Positions 8,178 to 16,284 of a stretch of DNA of 20,966 nt are shown piece after piece; position 1 is the first letter of the stretch, and every line of letters starts with the position of its first letter. Where the stretch lies: contig JANPBQ010000305.1 in assembly GCA_031430555.1 (NCBI GenBank), forward strand, positions 1-20,966, written 5' to 3'. A program made the translations under genes and the position numbers. Source of the stretch: UKL13-2 sp031430555 (GTDB lineage: Bacteria > Pseudomonadota > Gammaproteobacteria > Burkholderiales > Usitatibacteraceae). The notes under the pieces are model-generated. The model worked only from the letters and a program-made list of their open reading frames with translations, was not told the origin of the DNA and did not search any database.

Positions 8178-9332
8178 CTATTTAACCCCGTTAGCCGCCA
8201 GCCAGCCTGCCTTTTCCACTGTCTCAAACCATAGCTGCGCCATGCGCTGCTCACCCTTCACCGTGAAGTGGCACCAATCCGTCAGGAACTCTGGCGTACC
8301 CGGAATCCCCTTGGCCGATTCGGTCAGCGCAATACCCTCGGTGCGTGCAAGATCGCGAACCATTTCGTTATAGACAGGGAAGCTGCGGCGTATTCCTTGC
8401 GGTCCGATATTTTCAAACCAGCGTCCGACCGCAGGCACACCCAGTTTGACTTCGTCCTCGCTGTATTGGCCGGGCAGCCCGGACTCATTCAATCCATGCA
8501 CAAATGTGCCGATGGCGACCTTTAATCCGGCGCGTCGAGCATCGTCGATGAGTCCGGAAACATTGCTCTTGAGCATGCGGATCGCGGCAACGTCGACATC
8601 ATCGTGCTTGGTTTGCGAAGATCGGCTGAACAGATTCATGCGCGAGCGGATTTCCATCAGCACATATGAATAATCGACGAGCCGGTCAAAGCGACCGGGT
8701 GGCGCGATGCTTAGTCCCCGCCCATAAATAAGCTTCGTTTCGACGTCGGGTACCCAAGACCAATTCAGGTCATTGTTGCCGTGGTAAATCAGGATCGCGT
8801 CCGGTTGCAGGCGGGAAACGCGCAACATGAAATTGATCCGCTGTTCAATCGATGTGTAACCCGGCACGCCCGCATTGACTACTTCGATTTGCCGGCCCGG
8901 GTACGCGGATCGCAGCTTTGCTTCCAGCAGCGCGGGCCACGCATGCTCATGGGAAACCGCGCCTTTCCAGCCGAACGTGGACGATTCCCCCAATGCGAAA
9001 ATGCGAAACGTGCCTGGCGGTTTGGGCATCTGGATTTCGGGGCCGCGAAATCCCAGACTGTTGACGTCGACACTAAACGGGCCAGACTTGAAGCGGATAC
9101 CCGGTATCAGTGCGCTGCGCAGATACGGATTGCCGTCGGCGTAACTGGCCGACCGGCGCGGCATGTATCCTGCATATTGCTCAAGCAGCCTTCCCGCGAT
9201 CTCACCCAGCAGAAACACGCAAACAAGCGGCACGACGAGCACCAGCAGCTTCGTCTGGCGCGACCAACGGGCCCCCGGTACATACGTTGCACTATTGGCA
9301 GTATTTTTCATTCGCGACCATATCGATTGCAT
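8178..9332 (-). CDS. Membrane-anchored SGNH/GDSL hydrolase
   Basis: A 384-residue protein with an N-terminal membrane anchor (about 28-46) after a basic, Ser-rich start, so the catalytic part should face the periplasm. SGNH blocks are present: GESSTFG (115-121) with nucleophile S117, NAGVPGY (153-159), HGNND (184-188) with oxyanion Asn, and D352-W-C-H355 completing the triad. Members of this group add or remove acyl groups on cell-surface glycans. Its neighbour on the same strand is an acyltransferase-3 protein, the usual partner of such domains. No upstream in-frame start exists, because a stop lies at 9351-9353; the ribosome site is not obvious. The gene is convergent with the preceding GT2 gene. 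Confidence 0.85.
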   Translation of the reverse strand: MQSIWSRMKNTANSATYVPGARWSRQTKLLVLVVPLVCVFLLGEIAGRLLEQYAGYMPRRSASYADGNPYLRSALIPGIRFKSGPFSVDVNSLGFRGPEIQMPKPPGTFRIFALGESSTFGWKGAVSHEHAWPALLEAKLRSAYPGRQIEVVNAGVPGYTSIEQRINFMLRVSRLQPDAILIYHGNNDLNWSWVPDVETKLIYGRGLSIAPPGRFDRLVDYSYVLMEIRSRMNLFSRSSQTKHDDVDVAAIRMLKSNVSGLIDDARRAGLKVAIGTFVHGLNESGLPGQYSEDEVKLGVPAVGRWFENIGPQGIRRSFPVYNEMVRDLARTEGIALTESAKGIPGTPEFLTDWCHFTVKGEQRMAQLWFETVEKAGWLAANGVK

Positions 9333-9632
9333 TCGGAAAACGTTGTGCCACTAACGTGTCACTGACCGAGGGGCCTTTGACGCGTATTCTCGATCGCCTT
9401 ACCAACGAGCCCAAAGGACAAGCCTCTATCGCGGACATCACAAAATTTCATCACTCAACTTGCAAGGGAGTCTATCAAATACACAACGACGCCGTCCGCC
9501 AGAAAACGGATCGGTTGAAACTGTTCATGCGCAACTTGCGAGAAGTGGCGGACCGCTTTGCTGATTGCTTGGATTTCTCGGGGCACCAAGTCGCGAAGGC
9601 ACGCAGGTACAGACGGCACAGATTGCGACCGG
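9333..9632. other. Non-coding gap between the acyltransferase and SGNH genes
   Basis: Three hundred bases separate two minus-strand genes. Open frames here have no start context or recognisable composition and do not look real. I found no convincing promoter or strong hairpin. On the minus strand a TTGCAA followed after 17 bases by TGTGAT is a poor promoter match. The gap may hold a weak promoter for the SGNH gene or be a decayed sequence. Confidence 0.4.
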
Positions 9633-10814
9633 CTATGGCGCTGACGGTTTGAAACGTACGGTTTTCGACGGGAACAAGCGGTCGCGCAATGCCAATGACG
9701 GCTTATCCAGCAGGATGCCGAAGGGCACAGCAACTGCCAATGCCATCAGGACGTAAAGTACAAATGCGCAAAGCCAGCGAAGCTCCGGAGGCAACCCCGC
9801 GAATGCCCCGGATTTCAGTAACGCGGCCACCGGTCGGGTTGCATCGATGTGCCACAAATACATCGGGTAGCTAAAATAACCAATGAACGCGATGGCGCGT
9901 GCGACATGACTGTTCAGCCACACGCCAAGCCGGCCTGCACCAACCTCGGTGTAAATCAGAGCGAGCAAAAAACATCCGTATGCCACATAAAGCATCACAA
10001 AACCCAGTGGTCCCACCATCCTGCTTCTGCCGATGACCAGCGCGGGATACAGCAGCAGCAAAACCGTTCCGAGAAAAATCAGTTTTCCCCGGTGCCTTGC
10101 GGCGAACGCCAGCTGTCGCGGTTTGAAATGATAGAAATACGCCAGCATCACGCCGAAGAAGAGGGAATCGATACGCAGGTGTGTGGCGAAATGCGGGTTA
10201 TAGGGTTGGCGGTCGGCATAGGCAAATACCCTGAACAGCGCGCACAGAATGAATATGCTGGCCGCGACATACGGCAGTGCCGGTATCGAGGTAAATTTTG
10301 ACCCCTTACGCGAAGTCAACAACAAAAGCAGAAAGGGAAGCGCAAGGTAAAAATGCTCCTCAACGGCCAGGCTCCAGGTATGTGCACGCGGCGAGCCAAA
10401 ATAGTTCTGCACATGGAGCAAGTTCGGCAACAGCGTCCGAACGCTGCCGAAAAGCGATTCACGGTCGATGAAAATAAGCCAGAGAAAAACAAACCCAATG
10501 AAAACGAAGTATGAGGGCCAAATTTTGAACCCGCGACGTATCAGAAAGCGGCCCACATCGAGATGCCCCGTGTCGCGCAATTCTTTGAAGAGCAGCCCAC
10601 CGACCAAAAAACCACTCAGCACGAAAAACAGATCCACACCGGTCGGCCCCAAGTGGCGCAAGTAACTTAACGCTGGTTGCAATGAACCTGAATCCTTCGG
10701 GCCGACGAGATTGTGCGTGAACAGCACCAGCAGGATGGCGATGCCGCGAAGTATGTCGAGCTGAACCATTCGCGTTCGGTCGCGTTCCATCGAAACCCAG
10801 TTGCCGAACTTCAC
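9633..10814 (-). CDS. Acyltransferase family 3 (OafA/NodX-like) membrane protein
   Basis: A 393-residue integral membrane protein with about ten helices. LDILRGIAILLVLFTH (19-34) holds the conserved Arg and catalytic-type His H34. DLFFVLSGFL (61-70) and the basic pair R93-R94 before KIWPSY follow, and WSLAVEEHFY (147-156) corresponds to the usual W-S-L-x-x-E-E-x-F-Y. These proteins pass acyl groups, usually acetyl from cytoplasmic acetyl-CoA, across the membrane for O-acylation of glycans. The start is a GTG whose upstream GAGG is 5 bases away on the minus strand. Unlike OafA it has no fused SGNH domain; that activity is probably supplied by the adjacent gene at 8178-9332. Confidence 0.88.
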   Translation of the reverse strand: MKFGNWVSMERDRTRMVQLDILRGIAILLVLFTHNLVGPKDSGSLQPALSYLRHLGPTGVDLFFVLSGFLVGGLLFKELRDTGHLDVGRFLIRRGFKIWPSYFVFIGFVFLWLIFIDRESLFGSVRTLLPNLLHVQNYFGSPRAHTWSLAVEEHFYLALPFLLLLLTSRKGSKFTSIPALPYVAASIFILCALFRVFAYADRQPYNPHFATHLRIDSLFFGVMLAYFYHFKPRQLAFAARHRGKLIFLGTVLLLLYPALVIGRSRMVGPLGFVMLYVAYGCFLLALIYTEVGAGRLGVWLNSHVARAIAFIGYFSYPMYLWHIDATRPVAALLKSGAFAGLPPELRWLCAFVLYVLMALAVAVPFGILLDKPSLALRDRLFPSKTVRFKPSAP

Positions 10815-10863
10815 CGTGATCCTCGATTTTCTTGATCGTTGAAAACCCGCATGGCGACGGACA

Positions 10864-10878
10864 GGAGATTCAATCTCC
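10864..10878. repeat. Perfect 15-base dyad in the acyltransferase leader
   Basis: GGAGATT C AATCTCC is a perfect inverted repeat of 7-base arms around one base. It begins just downstream of the predicted transcription start on the minus strand. It could be an operator, or form a 6-bp hairpin at the 5' end of the mRNA that protects or regulates it. Confidence 0.5.
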
Positions 10879-10886
10879 GCAGTGCA

Positions 10887-10915
10887 AGTATCACAGCCGA
10901 TGGCAAATCCGGCAA
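10887..10915 (-). promoter_or_regulatory. Candidate sigma-70 promoter for the acyltransferase gene
   Basis: Read on the minus strand, TTGCCG (10910-10915) is followed after 17 bases by GATACT (10887-10892), which is preceded by TG at the extended -10 position. Each hexamer matches 4 of 6 consensus bases. The predicted transcription start is near 10880, giving a leader of about 65 bases. Confidence 0.35.
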
Positions 10916-10917
10916 GC

Positions 10918-10945
10918 GCACGTGAGCCGATCCTGACTCACGTGC
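10918..10945. repeat. Perfect inverted repeat upstream of the acyltransferase promoter
   Basis: GCACGTGAG (10918-10926) and CTCACGTGC (10937-10945) form a perfect 9-base inverted repeat around a 10-base spacer. The arms contain CACGTG. It ends 2 bases from the candidate -35 hexamer and is centred about 51 bases before the predicted start, a typical position for an activator site. As a hairpin it lacks a T-run, so a terminator is less likely. Confidence 0.5.
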
Positions 10946-11328
10946 CTTTGGAAGAAAATGGTCCAGGATATCAATCGGGTTCGCGCGGATTTGCAGTTGT
11001 CCTGCGCCATCGTTGAGGCACTGCGTTGGCGCAATCCGTCGTTATTCGACGTCGTTGCCCTCGAAGATTACCTTGCGCGCGGCTCACCGGTCGCGTCGCG
11101 TGAAACGCGTGGTTTCGTTCCTTTCTTACCGTCGGTGCCGTTGGAGAATTCACGCACAGAAAAGAGTCGTAGATCGCCTATTCATGCGGATTTCTGGATG
11201 AAATGCCGTCGAAAGGCGCACCAGTGCTTGACTTTCATTTTTTGTATCACGTTCGCCGCCCACTTGCGCCATCTGCTTCGATGATGCATGAACCAATCTC
11301 AACCTGGCATCGAAGGCAAAAACGCCTG

Positions 11329-11337
11329 TGCGATAAT
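11329..11337 (+). promoter_or_regulatory. Candidate extended -10 element for the SxtJ operon
   Basis: TGCGATAAT matches the extended -10 form TGNTATAAT except at one hexamer base. No good -35 hexamer lies at the right distance, which extended -10 promoters can tolerate. It would start transcription about 65 bases before the ATG at 11411. Confidence 0.25.
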
Positions 11338-11410
11338 CCGGCAAAAGCGGTTGAAGATCGCATGCGCATGAATTTGGCCTCGCACGTTAATCCAACCTGA
11401 GACGTATCCC

Positions 11411-11851
11411 ATGAACGACGCCCGTTCGCCCAACCCTCATCAAGCCGATTCGGTTGCTTCCGTTCCGGCCGGGGGCAGCGACAAGGCGTTTGGCATCGTC
11501 TTTTGCGTGGTGTTTTTGCTGGTCGCGCTCTACCCGCTGGTGGGAGGTTCGCCCATTCGGCTTTGGTCATTGGGCGTTGCGGCGCTATTTCTGGCTGCCG
11601 CATTTTTGGCGCCTCGCCTGCTCGCGCCCCTGAACGTAATCTGGACAAAATTCGGGCTGCTGCTGCATCGCATCGTCAGTCCGATCGCATTATTGATCGT
11701 GTTCTGCCTAGCCGTCATTCCCACCGGCCTGTTGATCCGTTTGCGGGGCAAGGATCTATTGCGGCTGCGCCTTGAGCCCGACGCCAAGACGTATTGGATC
11801 GAGCGCGATCCGCCGGGACGCGCGGATCAACAAATGAAAAAACAATTCTGA
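11411..11851 (+). CDS. SxtJ-like membrane protein
   Basis: A 146-residue protein with a disordered polar start (1-25) and hydrophobic segments at about 26-43, 50-67 and 88-110, followed by a charged tail with the family-like stretch KTYWIERD (126-133). It resembles the SxtJ family, first named from the saxitoxin cluster and often found next to carbamoyltransferases. The biochemical role is unknown. It lies 10 bases before the DUF5989-like gene and in the same order as in other carbamoyltransferase cassettes, which supports the assignment. It begins a transcription unit of its own after the intergenic region. Confidence 0.78.
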   Translation: MNDARSPNPHQADSVASVPAGGSDKAFGIVFCVVFLLVALYPLVGGSPIRLWSLGVAALFLAAAFLAPRLLAPLNVIWTKFGLLLHRIVSPIALLIVFCLAVIPTGLLIRLRGKDLLRLRLEPDAKTYWIERDPPGRADQQMKKQF

Positions 11852-11861
11852 GGAACGGGGC

Positions 11862-12014
11862 ATGATTTCATTCATTCGCGAACTTTGGGATTTCTTGCGG
11901 GCACGGAAGAAATTCTGGCTGTTGCCGATATTGATTGTGATGGCGTTGCTCGGCGCGTTGATCGTGCTGACGCAGGGCTCGGCGATCGCCCCCTTCATCT
12001 ACACCCTGTTCTGA
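11862..12014 (+). CDS. DUF5989 / SxtK-like 50-residue membrane protein
   Basis: A 50-residue reading frame with AGGA at 11851-11854 and a G-run before its ATG. The start MISFIRELWDF is amphipathic, RARKK (13-17) is basic, and one membrane helix runs from about 19 to 38, ending with a short tail QGSAIAPFIYTLF. The pattern fits the DUF5989 family of tiny proteins that accompany SxtJ and carbamoyltransferases. The basic residues before the helix predict an N-terminus inside the cell. It sits 10 bases after SxtJ and 3 bases before the carbamoyltransferase, which has no obvious ribosome site of its own and may depend on translation of this gene. Function unknown; perhaps a membrane tether for the transferase. 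Confidence 0.82.
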   Translation: MISFIRELWDFLRARKKFWLLPILIVMALLGALIVLTQGSAIAPFIYTLF

Positions 12015-12017
12015 TCC

Positions 12018-13853
12018 ATGCACATCCTTGGCATTTCGGCCTACTACCACGATAGTGCCGCCTGCCTGCTGCGTGATGGTGTGGTCGTGGCCGCTGCGCA
12101 GGAAGAACGCTTCACGCGAAAAAAACACGACCCGGCGTTTCCCGCCAACGCCGCCCGCTATTGTTTGCGCGAAGCGGGAATCGATGCGAAGGAAATCCAG
12201 CATGTCGCGTTCTACGACAAGCCGTTCCTGAAGTTTGAGCGCCTGCTGGAAACCTACATTGCCATGGCACCAAGGGGATTTCAATCATTTCGCGTGGCCA
12301 TTCCGGTCTGGCTTCGGGAAAAATTGTTTCTCAAGGATTTGCTCAACAAGGAATTGAACAAGCTCGACGACGATCAGGACTGGCTTTCAAGATTGTTGTT
12401 TGGTGAGCACCACATGAGCCATGCGGCGAGCGCGTTTTTCCCCTCGCCGTTTGAATCCGCCGCCGTATTGACGCTCGATGGGGTGGGCGAGTGGGCGACT
12501 TCTTCGCTGGCCATCGGCAGCGGCAACAAACTCGAAGTCCAGCGTGAAATTCATTTTCCCCATTCACTCGGCCTGCTTTACTCGGCATTCACTTATTACA
12601 CCGGATTCAAGGTCAATTCGGGTGAATACAAGCTGATGGGTCTGGCGCCTTATGGCGAAGCGAAATACGTCGATCAAATCTACAAGAATTTAATCGATGT
12701 CAAGGACGACGGCTCGTTCCGCCTCAACCTTGACTACTTCGACTACTGCACCGGCCTGACCATGACCAACCAACGCTTCGCCGATTTGTTTGGCGGTCCC
12801 GCACGATCCGGGGAAGAACGATTGACGCAAAACCACATGGACCTCGCCGCCTCGATCCAGAAAGTCACCGAGGACATCATGCTGAAACTCACGCGTGCGG
12901 TGGCCAAACAAAGCGGGCAGCGCAATTTGTGTCTGGCGGGCGGGGTGGCGCTCAACTGCGTGGCCAACGGAAAAATTCTGCGCGATGGCGCGTTTGAAAA
13001 AATCTGGATTCAACCCGCGTCGGGCGATGCCGGCGGCGCGCTGGGTGCAGCACTGTCGGCGTATCACGGCCTGCTCAATGGGCCAAGAACGGTTTCTGCG
13101 GACAGGGATTCGATGCGCGGAAGTTATCTGGGGCCATCGTATTCACAGGCGGACATTGAAGCGGGCCTGACGGCGGCGGGTGCCCGCTTTGAAACGCTTA
13201 CCGACGAGCGACTCATTTCGCAATGCGCGCAGGATCTGGCCGATGGCCGTGCGCTGGGCTGGTTTCAGGGACGAATGGAATTCGGTCCGCGTGCGCTGGG
13301 CGGGCGCTCTATTCTGGGTGACGCCCGTTCACCGACCATGCAAAAAACGCTCAATCTGAAAGTCAAATACCGGGAATCGTTTCGCCCGTTCGCGCCATCG
13401 GTTCTGCGCGAGGATGTGGCGGACTGGTTTGAACTCGATGGCGACAGCCCGTACATGTTACTGGTCGCCGATGTCGTCAAGCCGCGTCGCCGCGCGATGA
13501 CGGACGCCGAGCAGGCGCTGTTCGGCATCGACAAACTCAATGTGCCGCGCTCGGAGTTGCCCGCGGTCACCCACGTCGATTATTCCGCCCGGATTCAGAC
13601 CGTGCATCGCGACACCAACGCGCGCTACCACGCGCTGCTCGCCGAATTCAAACGCGTCACCGGCTGCCCGGTCATCATCAACACGTCATTCAACGTGCGC
13701 GGCGAACCGATCGTATGCACACCGGCCGATGCGTTTCGCTGCTTCATGGGGAGCGAAATTGAAAGCCTCGCGGTGGGTAACGCGTACCTGCGCAAGGCCG
13801 AACAGGATCCCGCGCTAAAATTGGATTACAAAAACGCGTTTGAACTGGATTGA
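12018..13853 (+). CDS. O-carbamoyltransferase, CmcH/NodU/TobZ family
   Basis: A 611-residue enzyme that uses carbamoyl phosphate and ATP to place a carbamoyl group on a hydroxyl, here probably of a sugar. The N-terminal Kae1-like domain begins ILGISAYYHDSA (3-14). HHMSH (131-135) holds metal-binding His residues and LDGVGEW (153-159) is a phosphate-site motif. LAGGVALNC (306-314) and the start of the C-terminal domain, QGRMEFGPRALG (417-428), are all intact. Length and order of domains are normal for the family. The start is 3 bases after the DUF5989-like stop. With SxtJ and DUF5989 it forms a recurrent cassette. The acceptor cannot be read from the sequence. Confidence 0.93.
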   Translation: MHILGISAYYHDSAACLLRDGVVVAAAQEERFTRKKHDPAFPANAARYCLREAGIDAKEIQHVAFYDKPFLKFERLLETYIAMAPRGFQSFRVAIPVWLREKLFLKDLLNKELNKLDDDQDWLSRLLFGEHHMSHAASAFFPSPFESAAVLTLDGVGEWATSSLAIGSGNKLEVQREIHFPHSLGLLYSAFTYYTGFKVNSGEYKLMGLAPYGEAKYVDQIYKNLIDVKDDGSFRLNLDYFDYCTGLTMTNQRFADLFGGPARSGEERLTQNHMDLAASIQKVTEDIMLKLTRAVAKQSGQRNLCLAGGVALNCVANGKILRDGAFEKIWIQPASGDAGGALGAALSAYHGLLNGPRTVSADRDSMRGSYLGPSYSQADIEAGLTAAGARFETLTDERLISQCAQDLADGRALGWFQGRMEFGPRALGGRSILGDARSPTMQKTLNLKVKYRESFRPFAPSVLREDVADWFELDGDSPYMLLVADVVKPRRRAMTDAEQALFGIDKLNVPRSELPAVTHVDYSARIQTVHRDTNARYHALLAEFKRVTGCPVIINTSFNVRGEPIVCTPADAFRCFMGSEIESLAVGNAYLRKAEQDPALKLDYKNAFELD

Positions 13854-13885
13854 TGTGGCGCAGAGCGCATTGCGTTCGCTCCGGC

Positions 13886-13911
13886 GACAATGTCACCAAC
13901 AGACATTTGTC
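13886..13911 (+). repeat. Imperfect hairpin after the carbamoyltransferase gene
   Basis: GACAATGTC (13886-13894) can pair with GACATTTGTC (13902-13911) with one extra base and a 7-base loop. It lies 32 bases after the stop codon in a 165-base gap. No T-run follows, so it may be a processing or weak pause site, not a true terminator. Confidence 0.3.
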
Positions 13912-14018
13912 ACGCGGATCACCGATACCTCCTGCGGCGTTGGTTGAAGCCTTGCGGCGAATTTTCTTAGATCGCTCATTTGCTTGTTTCTAACGTCGAT
14001 TCTCAAGCAGCCCAAGAA

Positions 14019-15056
14019 ATGACACAGCCGCAAATCCTCATCACCGGTGGTGCCGGATTTCTTGGCGCGCATATGGTGCGCGCCTTTCTCGACGCGGGCA
14101 AAACCGTGCGCGTGCTCGATGTCGCGCCGCGACCCGATTGGGCCAATGATGTGGATTATGTTCAAGGCGGCGTTTGCGACATCGATACGGTGCGGCGTTC
14201 CGCACACGGCGTCGAAAGCGTCGTACATGCTGCATTTGCCTCACCCCGCCAGTCGCCGCAAACCCTTCGCACGGTAAACGTTGATGGCACACGCATGGTG
14301 TATGAGGCTGCCCGCGACGCGGGCGCGCGCCGCTTCGTACTGATTTCGTCAACTGTCGTTGAAAGGTCGCCTCGACGGCATCCTTTTCTGTCCGGTTCCG
14401 GCATGTCGCGGCTCGATGATTACCGTGCATATCGAACGGAAGCCGAATCGTGGTTGATGCAACAGCAAAACGGCCCGTCGGTGGCCGCAGTGCGGCCAAA
14501 AACATTTCTCGGCCCCGGCAAGGTTGGCGCGTTCGCCATGATGTTCGATGCGATACGCAGAGGCGACACGGTACCGGTGCTGGGCACGGGGTCAAACCGC
14601 TATCAATTGCTGGATATTCGCGATATGGCCGAAGGCGTGCGCTTACTTGAGGGCAGTGAGAGTTCGGGCGTATTTCACTTCGGCGCGGAACAGTACGGTA
14701 CGGTGCGCGATGACCTTCAAGCGTTAGTCGACCACGCACGAACCGGCGCAACGCTGCGTTTTATGCCCGCGCCTTTATCGAAAACGGCGTTGCGCATGAT
14801 CGAATTGGCCGGGCTCACGCCGCTTTCCGAGTGGCACACTTACAGCGCCAGCGGGCGCGACGGTGTCGCCGACATCGGGCGCGCGCAACAAGAATTGGGC
14901 TGGCATCCGACGCGCAGCAACGTACAGGCGCTGACGGAGGCTTATGATGCCTACACCACCGCGTTCAGCTCGGCGGCCGGCGTGGTCACCACGCATCCGC
15001 TGCCGATTTCGCACAAAATTTTGCGAAGTGCCTTTCGATTGCTGGATCGTGGATGA
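14019..15056 (+). CDS. NAD(P)-dependent SDR epimerase/dehydratase-like protein with YxxxR active site
   Basis: A 345-residue extended short-chain dehydrogenase. GGAGFLG (10-16) binds NAD(P), D34 follows the second strand, and VVHAAF (68-73) and ISST (109-112) are in the usual places. The catalytic tyrosine is Y135, but the residue four on is R139, not lysine, in DYRAYRTEAE; alignment of the following A142-E143 with the family's A-E supports this register. The altered active site makes standard epimerase or dehydratase chemistry uncertain; a 3-beta-HSD-like or modified role is possible. The ATG at 14019 is preferred because it lies directly before the first strand; a TTG at 13980 would add 13 residues. 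Neither has a strong ribosome site. Confidence 0.8.
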   Translation: MTQPQILITGGAGFLGAHMVRAFLDAGKTVRVLDVAPRPDWANDVDYVQGGVCDIDTVRRSAHGVESVVHAAFASPRQSPQTLRTVNVDGTRMVYEAARDAGARRFVLISSTVVERSPRRHPFLSGSGMSRLDDYRAYRTEAESWLMQQQNGPSVAAVRPKTFLGPGKVGAFAMMFDAIRRGDTVPVLGTGSNRYQLLDIRDMAEGVRLLEGSESSGVFHFGAEQYGTVRDDLQALVDHARTGATLRFMPAPLSKTALRMIELAGLTPLSEWHTYSASGRDGVADIGRAQQELGWHPTRSNVQALTEAYDAYTTAFSSAAGVVTTHPLPISHKILRSAFRLLDRG

Positions 15057-15090
15057 TGTTTTGGATCGCCGCATGTCAATAGGAAAATAA

Positions 15091-16284
15091 ATGGGGGCGC
15101 GAGGCTTGCGGGCATTACGCATCGGTATCGACGGCGGTTGCTGGTCCAACTGGCGGGGCTATGGCCGCTATACGCGTAACCTGTTGTCCGCACTTGCCGC
15201 ACGCGATGACGGCAATGAATACCTGATGTTCATGGATCGGGAAAGTGCTGCCGCGAATGACCTGCCGACGGGCTTCAAAGCCGTGGTCGTGGAATTGAGC
15301 GAGGCACCGAGCACGGCGGCATCAGCCGACGGCCGGCGCAGCATTATCGACTTGCTGCGCATGTCGAGGGCGGTCGCGCAGCACCGTCTGGATGCGTTCT
15401 TCTTTCCCTCGGTGTACACCTATTTCCCGTTGATTCGTCCGGTGCCAACCATCGTCGCGATTCACGACGTGATTGCCGAACGTCATCCTGAAATGATTTT
15501 TCCCAACCAGCGCGCGCAATTTTTTTGGCGCGCCAAGCTTGCGTTGGCGCACCGTCAGGCGCGGATGATTCTCACCGTATCGGATCATGCCAAGGCCGGT
15601 ATTTGCGAGCAGTTCAAATTACCGGATCGCAAAGTTCGGGTGATTCTTGAAGCGCATGACCCACTGTTTCGCGCCCTCGCTGACGCGCGCGATCCCGCAG
15701 AAATACTGCCCGGTCATGGGCTTACGCCGGGATTGCGGTATCTCATCTATGTGGGCGGATTGAGTCCCCACAAAAATCTGAAGGTGTTGATCGAAGCGTT
15801 TCGCCGCATTGCGCCGCGCTTCCCAACGCTTCGCTTGCTATTGGTGGGAAATTTTTCCGGTGATGTGTTTTTTTCCGTCTATGCCGAATTGAAACGTCAG
15901 GTCGAACAGAACGATTTGTCGAACCAGATTTGCTTTACCGGGTTTGTTGATGACACCAGCCTGATCGAGCTATTGAATCGCGCGGAACTGCTGGTGATGC
16001 CGTCGCTGGAGGAAGGTTTTGGCTTGCCCGCGTTTGAAGCCGCCGCTTGCGGGACGCCTTCGGTGGTGAGTGAGGTTGGCCCGGCGGCATCGCTACTGAA
16101 AGATGCGGTCATCGCCTTTGCGCCGCACGATGTCGATGCACTCACCTCCGCACTCGACACCATTTTGGCCAATCCCGCACGTCGAAAGCAGATGGCGGCG
16201 GCCGCCTTGGCACGCTCTGCTGAATTTTCATGGCGGCGCGCCGCGGCAGAATTCTCCGCGCTACTGCAAGAGGTCGCGCGTTGA
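15091..16284 (+). CDS. Glycosyltransferase family 4 (GT-B, RfaB/MtfB-like)
   Basis: A 397-residue GT-B enzyme. The N-terminal domain begins LRIGIDGGCW (9-18) with the glycine-rich acceptor loop (RGYGRYTRN). IAIHDV marks the domain's later strand. The C-terminal donor domain has YVGGLSPHKNL, a FTGFVDD strand and E-x7-E (E308-E316 in EEGFGLPAFE), the donor-binding signature of GT4 enzymes, many of which are mannosyl- or rhamnosyltransferases. AGGA at 15081-15084 supports the ATG at 15091. Its TGA overlaps by 4 bases a TTG that opens a short GT4 remnant, so a second GT4 gene was probably once coupled to it. Confidence 0.9.
   Translation: MGARGLRALRIGIDGGCWSNWRGYGRYTRNLLSALAARDDGNEYLMFMDRESAAANDLPTGFKAVVVELSEAPSTAASADGRRSIIDLLRMSRAVAQHRLDAFFFPSVYTYFPLIRPVPTIVAIHDVIAERHPEMIFPNQRAQFFWRAKLALAHRQARMILTVSDHAKAGICEQFKLPDRKVRVILEAHDPLFRALADARDPAEILPGHGLTPGLRYLIYVGGLSPHKNLKVLIEAFRRIAPRFPTLRLLLVGNFSGDVFFSVYAELKRQVEQNDLSNQICFTGFVDDTSLIELLNRAELLVMPSLEEGFGLPAFEAAACGTPSVVSEVGPAASLLKDAVIAFAPHDVDALTSALDTILANPARRKQMAAAALARSAEFSWRRAAAEFSALLQEVAR

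Larger units (their letters stand above)
10815..11410. other. Intergenic region between divergent transcription units
   Basis: About 600 bases lie between the minus-strand acyltransferase and the plus-strand SxtJ operon. The acyltransferase side holds a candidate promoter and two inverted repeats, listed separately. The SxtJ side holds an extended -10-like sequence. The middle, 10958-11284, has an open frame of 108 codons on the plus strand, but it has no ribosome site, mixed basic composition and no recognisable motif, so I treat it as non-coding. Confidence 0.5.

Noticed and set aside
9110..9652. 180-codon plus-strand frame across the SGNH 5' end and the gap
   Set aside because: Half of it is antisense to the SGNH coding region, and the rest has no start signal or protein-like composition.
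10958..11284. 108-codon plus-strand open frame in the large intergenic region
   Set aside because: No ribosome site, mixed Arg/Cys-rich composition and no recognisable motif; it lies between divergent genes where promoters are expected.
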